From positions 246,235 through 287,528 of the forward strand of contig NZ_LKEG01000041.1 of the NCBI RefSeq assembly GCF_001645105.1: a stretch of 41,294 nucleotides of DNA, in the 5' to 3' direction. Positions 37,995 through 41,294 of the stretch are shown here, piece after piece. The position numbers and the translations under genes were made by a program. The DNA comes from Pseudomonas marginalis. GTDB lineage: Bacteria > Pseudomonadota > Gammaproteobacteria > Pseudomonadales > Pseudomonadaceae. The notes beneath the pieces were generated by a model. That model saw only the letters and a list, made by a program, of their open reading frames with translations. It had not been told where the DNA came from and ran no database searches. Numbering within the stretch: position 1 is the first letter of the stretch; every line of letters starts with the position of its first letter.

Positions 37995-39953
37995 TCAATC
38001 CCTTGCCAGTGCTTCAATCGGGTCCAGCCGTGCCGCGTTCCGCGCCGGCACAAAGCCAAACACAATGCCGATCAGCGTCGAGCAAGCAAACGCGGTGATG
38101 ATCGAGCCCAGTGAAAACACCATCTCCCATTCCTTCACAAACAACGAAAACAGAAACCCAAGGGCATACGACAGCGAGATCCCGATCAGCCCGCCAATCA
38201 GGCACACCATCACCGCTTCCACCAGGAACTGCTGGCGAATATCCGACTGGCGCGCGCCGACCGCCATGCGAATGCCGATCTCACGGGTACGCTCGGTGAC
38301 GGACACCAACATGATATTCATCACCCCGATGCCGCCCACCAGCAGCGAAATCACCGCGATCAACGACAACAACAGCGCCAGGGAGCGACTGGTTTTCTGC
38401 ACTGTCTGCATGATGCTGTCGAGGTTGTTGGTGAAAAAATCCTTGGTGCCATGGCGTTGCAGCATGAGTTTATTGACGTTGTCTTCCACCACTTTGCTCG
38501 GCTGGCCGTCCTTGATACGCACGGTGATGCTGTCCAGATGGCGCTGGCCGAGCAAGCGCCCCGCCGCCGTTTCATAGGGCACCCACACGTTCAGCGCCTT
38601 GCTGGCGGCGAACATGTTTTTATTGTCAGCGGTCACCCCAATCACCGTGCACGGCAGGTTCCCCACCAGGATCACCTGGCCCAGCGGGTCGACATTTGGT
38701 CCGAACAGACGGTGCCGGGTGTTGTGGTCGATCACCACCACCTGGGCCTGACGCCGTGCGTCGCTTTCACTGAAGGCGATACCGGCCTCGAGCTTCAGGC
38801 CCTTCACTTTGAAATAGCGGTCGCTGACGCCATTGACCTGCGCATCCAGGTCGATATTGCCAAAACGCAGCAACAGGTTGCGGCCCACCACCGGCGTGGC
38901 GCTGTCGACGTAATACAGCTGGTTCAACGCGTCCACATCCGAGGGCATCAAGGTCTCAATGGCCGAGGCGCGACTGTCGCCGAAACTGGTGCCGGAAAAG
39001 ATATCGATGGTGTTGCTGCCGATCGCCTGGATGTCCTTGAGCACATAGCGCTTGGCGCCTTCACCGATGGCTGAGATCGACACCACCGAGGTAATGCCGA
39101 TGACAATGCCGAGCATGGTCAGCAAGGTGCGCATGCGATGGGACACCAGCGCGACCCAGGCCATGTTGAACGCCTCCTTGAACAACCCCAGGCTCGCCAC
39201 CAAGCGCCGGGCGCCGCTGCGCCTGGGCTCAATCGGGGTGTCGCTGGGCAGTTCCAGGCCGACACCGTCGTTGGCCTTGTCGCTGACAATCTCGCCGTCA
39301 CTCACCTCGACGATACGTTGGGCATTCGCCGCGACCTTGGGGTCGTGGGTAACGATGATCACCGTGTGCCCGGCCGCGTGCAGCTCGGCGAGGATGCGCA
39401 TCACCTCCTTGCCGCTGTGGGTGTCGAGGGCACCGGTGGGTTCATCGGCGAGGATCACTTCGCCGCCGTTCATTAACGCTCGGGCGATACTCACCCGTTG
39501 CTGCTGCCCGCCCGAGAGCTGACTGGGGCGATGGGTGGTATGGCCCGCAAGGCCCAAGCGCGTGAGCAATTCCCGCGCGCGACTGTGCCGCGCGTTTTCC
39601 GGTGTGCCTGCGTAAATCGCCGGCATTTCCACGTTGTGCAAGGCACTCAGGTGCGCCAGCAAGTGATAGCGCTGGAAGATAAAACCAAAGTAGTCGCGGC
39701 GCAGTTCGGCCAACTGCTCGTCCCCCAGCGAGCGGGTCTCGATGCCATTGATCTTGTAGCTGCCCGCCGTGGCGTAATCCAGGCCGCCGAGGATGTTCAT
39801 CAGGGTGGACTTCCCGGAGCCTGAGGCACCGATGATCGCGACCATTTCCCCGGCATGTATCGTCAGGTCGATGCCCTTGAGCGCGATGAATTCACGCTCG
39901 CCGGCCATGAAACTACGGGTGATGCCCTTGAGTTCCAACAGTGGCTGGGTCAT
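37995..39953 (-). CDS. macB: MacB-type ABC exporter (ATPase-permease fusion)
   Basis: A 652-residue inner-membrane exporter. The N-terminal ATPase has Walker A GASGSGKST (42-50), signature LSGGQQQRVSIARAL, Walker B VILADEPTGALD and the switch His (IIVTHD). The rest is the MacB/FtsX module: one membrane helix near 275, a large periplasmic domain, then three helices (SLALLLSLIAVISLLVGGIG, VEAVMVCLIGGLIG and a C-terminal AFACSTLIGIVFGFV) with VTERTREIGIRMAVGA. MacB works with MacA and a TolC-type outer-membrane channel to export macrolides, siderophores or lipopeptides. The ATG follows the macA stop by three bases. Substrate unidentified; PvdT-like pyoverdine export is an alternative. Confidence 0.92.
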   Translation of the reverse strand: MTQPLLELKGITRSFMAGEREFIALKGIDLTIHAGEMVAIIGASGSGKSTLMNILGGLDYATAGSYKINGIETRSLGDEQLAELRRDYFGFIFQRYHLLAHLSALHNVEMPAIYAGTPENARHSRARELLTRLGLAGHTTHRPSQLSGGQQQRVSIARALMNGGEVILADEPTGALDTHSGKEVMRILAELHAAGHTVIIVTHDPKVAANAQRIVEVSDGEIVSDKANDGVGLELPSDTPIEPRRSGARRLVASLGLFKEAFNMAWVALVSHRMRTLLTMLGIVIGITSVVSISAIGEGAKRYVLKDIQAIGSNTIDIFSGTSFGDSRASAIETLMPSDVDALNQLYYVDSATPVVGRNLLLRFGNIDLDAQVNGVSDRYFKVKGLKLEAGIAFSESDARRQAQVVVIDHNTRHRLFGPNVDPLGQVILVGNLPCTVIGVTADNKNMFAASKALNVWVPYETAAGRLLGQRHLDSITVRIKDGQPSKVVEDNVNKLMLQRHGTKDFFTNNLDSIMQTVQKTSRSLALLLSLIAVISLLVGGIGVMNIMLVSVTERTREIGIRMAVGARQSDIRQQFLVEAVMVCLIGGLIGISLSYALGFLFSLFVKEWEMVFSLGSIITAFACSTLIGIVFGFVPARNAARLDPIEALARD

Positions 39954-39956
39954 GCG

Positions 39957-41108
39957 TCAGTTCCCCGCCACGGCCGGCGTGGCGTCGCCGATCACCACTT
40001 TGTCACCTTCGGCCAGGCCGTCGAGGATCTGCACCTTGACGTTGTTGTTGATCCCGGTCTTCACATCCCGCGAAACCGCCTTGCCCTTGGCGTCCAGCAC
40101 CCGCAACGGGTAGCTGCCATCGTTATTGCGTGCGCCAAGCGCCGCCACCGGCACCATCAACGCGGCCTGGGCAGTGTCGAGCACGATACGCACCTGGGCG
40201 GTCATGGCGATGCGCAGGCGGTGGTCGGGGTTGGGCACATCGAACAGCGCGTTGTAGAACACCGCGGTGTTCTGCTTCGGCGTGCCGGCGGCCTGGGTTT
40301 CAAGGAAATTCTGCGGCGCCGGCTCGGTGCCGCGCAGCTTGGCGTAGTAGCGTTTGTCGGCCTCGCCGAGGATGGTGAAATACACCTGCTGGCCGGGGCT
40401 GATATGAATCACATCCGCTTCGGAGACCTGGGCCTTGACGGTCATGGTGTCCAGGTCGGCCAACTTGAGCAGCACCGGCGCCAGTTGGCTGGCGATCACG
40501 GTCTGGCCTTCCTGGGTGACGATGCCGACCACATCGCCGTCAATGGGCGCGACGATACGGGTGTAGGCCAGGTTGACCTTGGCCGTGTCGATCTGGATAT
40601 GGGCGCTCTTGATCTGGGCATCCAGGGACAACAGGTTGGCCTGTTGGACCTGGAAGGTGGATTCGGCGTCTTCGAAGTCCTGGCGCGATACCGACTCGTC
40701 GTCCTGCAGGCCCTTGTAGCGTTCGTACACGGACTTGGCTTGCTTGAGCTGGGCCGCCGTCGCACGGCGTTGGGCCTGGAGGTTTTCTTCGTCGACCTGG
40801 GCTTTGCGCAGGGTGTTTTGCAGGATCAGTGGGTCGATTTCGGCGAGCCATTGGCCCTTCTTGACCTTGTCGCCGACCTTGACCTTGAGGGACTTCAATT
40901 GGCCGGAGACTTGGGCGCCGACGTCGACTTGCTTGATGCCTTCGAGCAGGCCGGTGGCGAGGACGGCGTTTTCGATATCGCCGCGTTCGGCGGTGGCGGT
41001 CAGGTATTGCGGCGCATCGGCGGGGGCTTGCACGGTGTAGATGATCAGGCCGATGGCGATGGCCAGTGTTGCGAGCATTCCTAGTTTGCGTAACCGTGAC
41101 TTTTCCAT
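39957..41108 (-). CDS. macA: MacA-type periplasmic adaptor (membrane fusion) protein
   Basis: A 383-residue adaptor of the HlyD/MacA family. One N-terminal membrane helix (LGMLATLAIAIGLIIYTV, about 9-26) anchors it in the inner membrane. A lipoyl-like half follows (VDVGAQVSGQLKSLKVKVGDKVKKGQ), then a long coiled-coil hairpin (about 85-175, rich in Gln/Lys/Ala), the second lipoyl half (TRIVAPIDGDVVGI) and a beta-barrel region. The frame is open 42 codons upstream, into a dispersed repeat; the ATG at 41108 gives the family N terminus. macB follows within three bases. No outer-membrane channel gene is present in the window. Confidence 0.92.
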   Translation of the reverse strand: MEKSRLRKLGMLATLAIAIGLIIYTVQAPADAPQYLTATAERGDIENAVLATGLLEGIKQVDVGAQVSGQLKSLKVKVGDKVKKGQWLAEIDPLILQNTLRKAQVDEENLQAQRRATAAQLKQAKSVYERYKGLQDDESVSRQDFEDAESTFQVQQANLLSLDAQIKSAHIQIDTAKVNLAYTRIVAPIDGDVVGIVTQEGQTVIASQLAPVLLKLADLDTMTVKAQVSEADVIHISPGQQVYFTILGEADKRYYAKLRGTEPAPQNFLETQAAGTPKQNTAVFYNALFDVPNPDHRLRIAMTAQVRIVLDTAQAALMVPVAALGARNNDGSYPLRVLDAKGKAVSRDVKTGINNNVKVQILDGLAEGDKVVIGDATPAVAGN

Positions 41109-41125
41109 AGGTAACCTTTGATCGT

Positions 41126-41294
41126 GTACATATCCGTTATTTGGGTAACGGCCGCTTATGGTTCCGCCCTTACGGCGGCTCACTTTTGAAGAGCGCAAAA
41201 GTAAGCAAAACGCTCTTGCCCCAACACTCGGCACCTCGCCTAGGCTCGGTGTGCCCTCACTCCGGCTTGAATCCGTGGGCCGCCGTCATGGGCC
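41126..41294 (+). repeat. Dispersed repeat, longer copy running off the window edge
   Basis: GTACATATCCGTTATTTGGG... continues through GGTTCCGCCCTTACGGCGG, an AGCGCAAAAGTAAGCAAAAC segment and a CGGTGTGCCCTCACTCCGGC segment to the window end. It is the longer relative of the copy at 34943-35040. I recall similar sequence scattered in P. fluorescens-group genomes, but the element class is unknown to me. Confidence 0.7.

Noticed and set aside
37226..41294. Part of a cyclic lipopeptide cluster
   Set aside because: MacAB plus LuxR is suggestive, but no synthetase sequence is in the window and the LuxR-type protein does not obviously match lipopeptide regulators.

Overview
The window looks like chromosomal DNA of a fluorescent Pseudomonas (P. 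fluorescens group). The support is high-GC coding with strong GC3, many copies of the GTGGGAGGGGGCTTGCCCCC-type REP hairpin typical of that group, a methionine gamma-lyase matching the P. putida MdeA pattern, and a Pseudomonas-style inositol locus. No rRNA, tRNA, CRISPR array, phage or insertion sequence was seen.

Layout. 1-5.4 kb: a betaine/choline-type ABC binding protein, four small proteins of little-known function (one DUF2789), a chemoreceptor with a C-terminal rather than periplasmic sensor-like domain, and a DksA paralogue missing half of its zinc ligands. 5.7-19.8 kb: a complete-looking myo-inositol locus. It holds an ABC importer (ibpA-iatA-iatP), catabolic genes in the order iolC-iolE-iolB-iolI-iolD-iolG, a scyllo-inositol-dehydrogenase-like gene (iolW-like), and a divergent RpiR-type regulator, iolR. 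Two copies of a GGAA-N6-TTCC operator (16 of 19 positions identical when extended) lie at the iolC/iolR divergent region and in the spacer of the ibpA promoter, tying both units to one regulator. iolA (methylmalonate-semialdehyde dehydrogenase) is not in the window. 20-23.3 kb: a multi-pass membrane protein followed by a 24-residue membrane peptide, then an OmpR/EnvZ-type two-component pair. 23.6-26.9 kb: an aldo/keto reductase, SDR and SRPBCC operon with a divergent LysR regulator. 27.0-28.6 kb: a secreted protein built of eight roughly 48-residue HAF-like repeats with regularly spaced cysteine pairs, followed by a small secreted peptide; neither is assigned a known function. 28.7-34.8 kb: a polyamine-type binding protein plus FAD oxidoreductase, a divergent AraC regulator, a TonB-dependent siderophore receptor and an AhpD-like protein. 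35.3-41.1 kb: mdeR/mdeA (methionine gamma-lyase with its Lrp-type regulator), a LuxR-type regulator, and a MacA-MacB efflux pair.

How it works together. The inositol locus is the dominant system: import, oxidation by IolG (and possibly the IolW-like enzyme for scyllo-inositol), dehydration by IolE, ring opening by IolD, isomerisation by IolB, then phosphorylation and probably aldol cleavage by the fused IolC-DUF2090 protein. The least explained parts are the HAF-like secreted protein with its neighbouring peptide, the small genes at 2.0-3.0 kb, the 24-residue membrane peptide and a possible 58-codon ORF in the ibpA leader.
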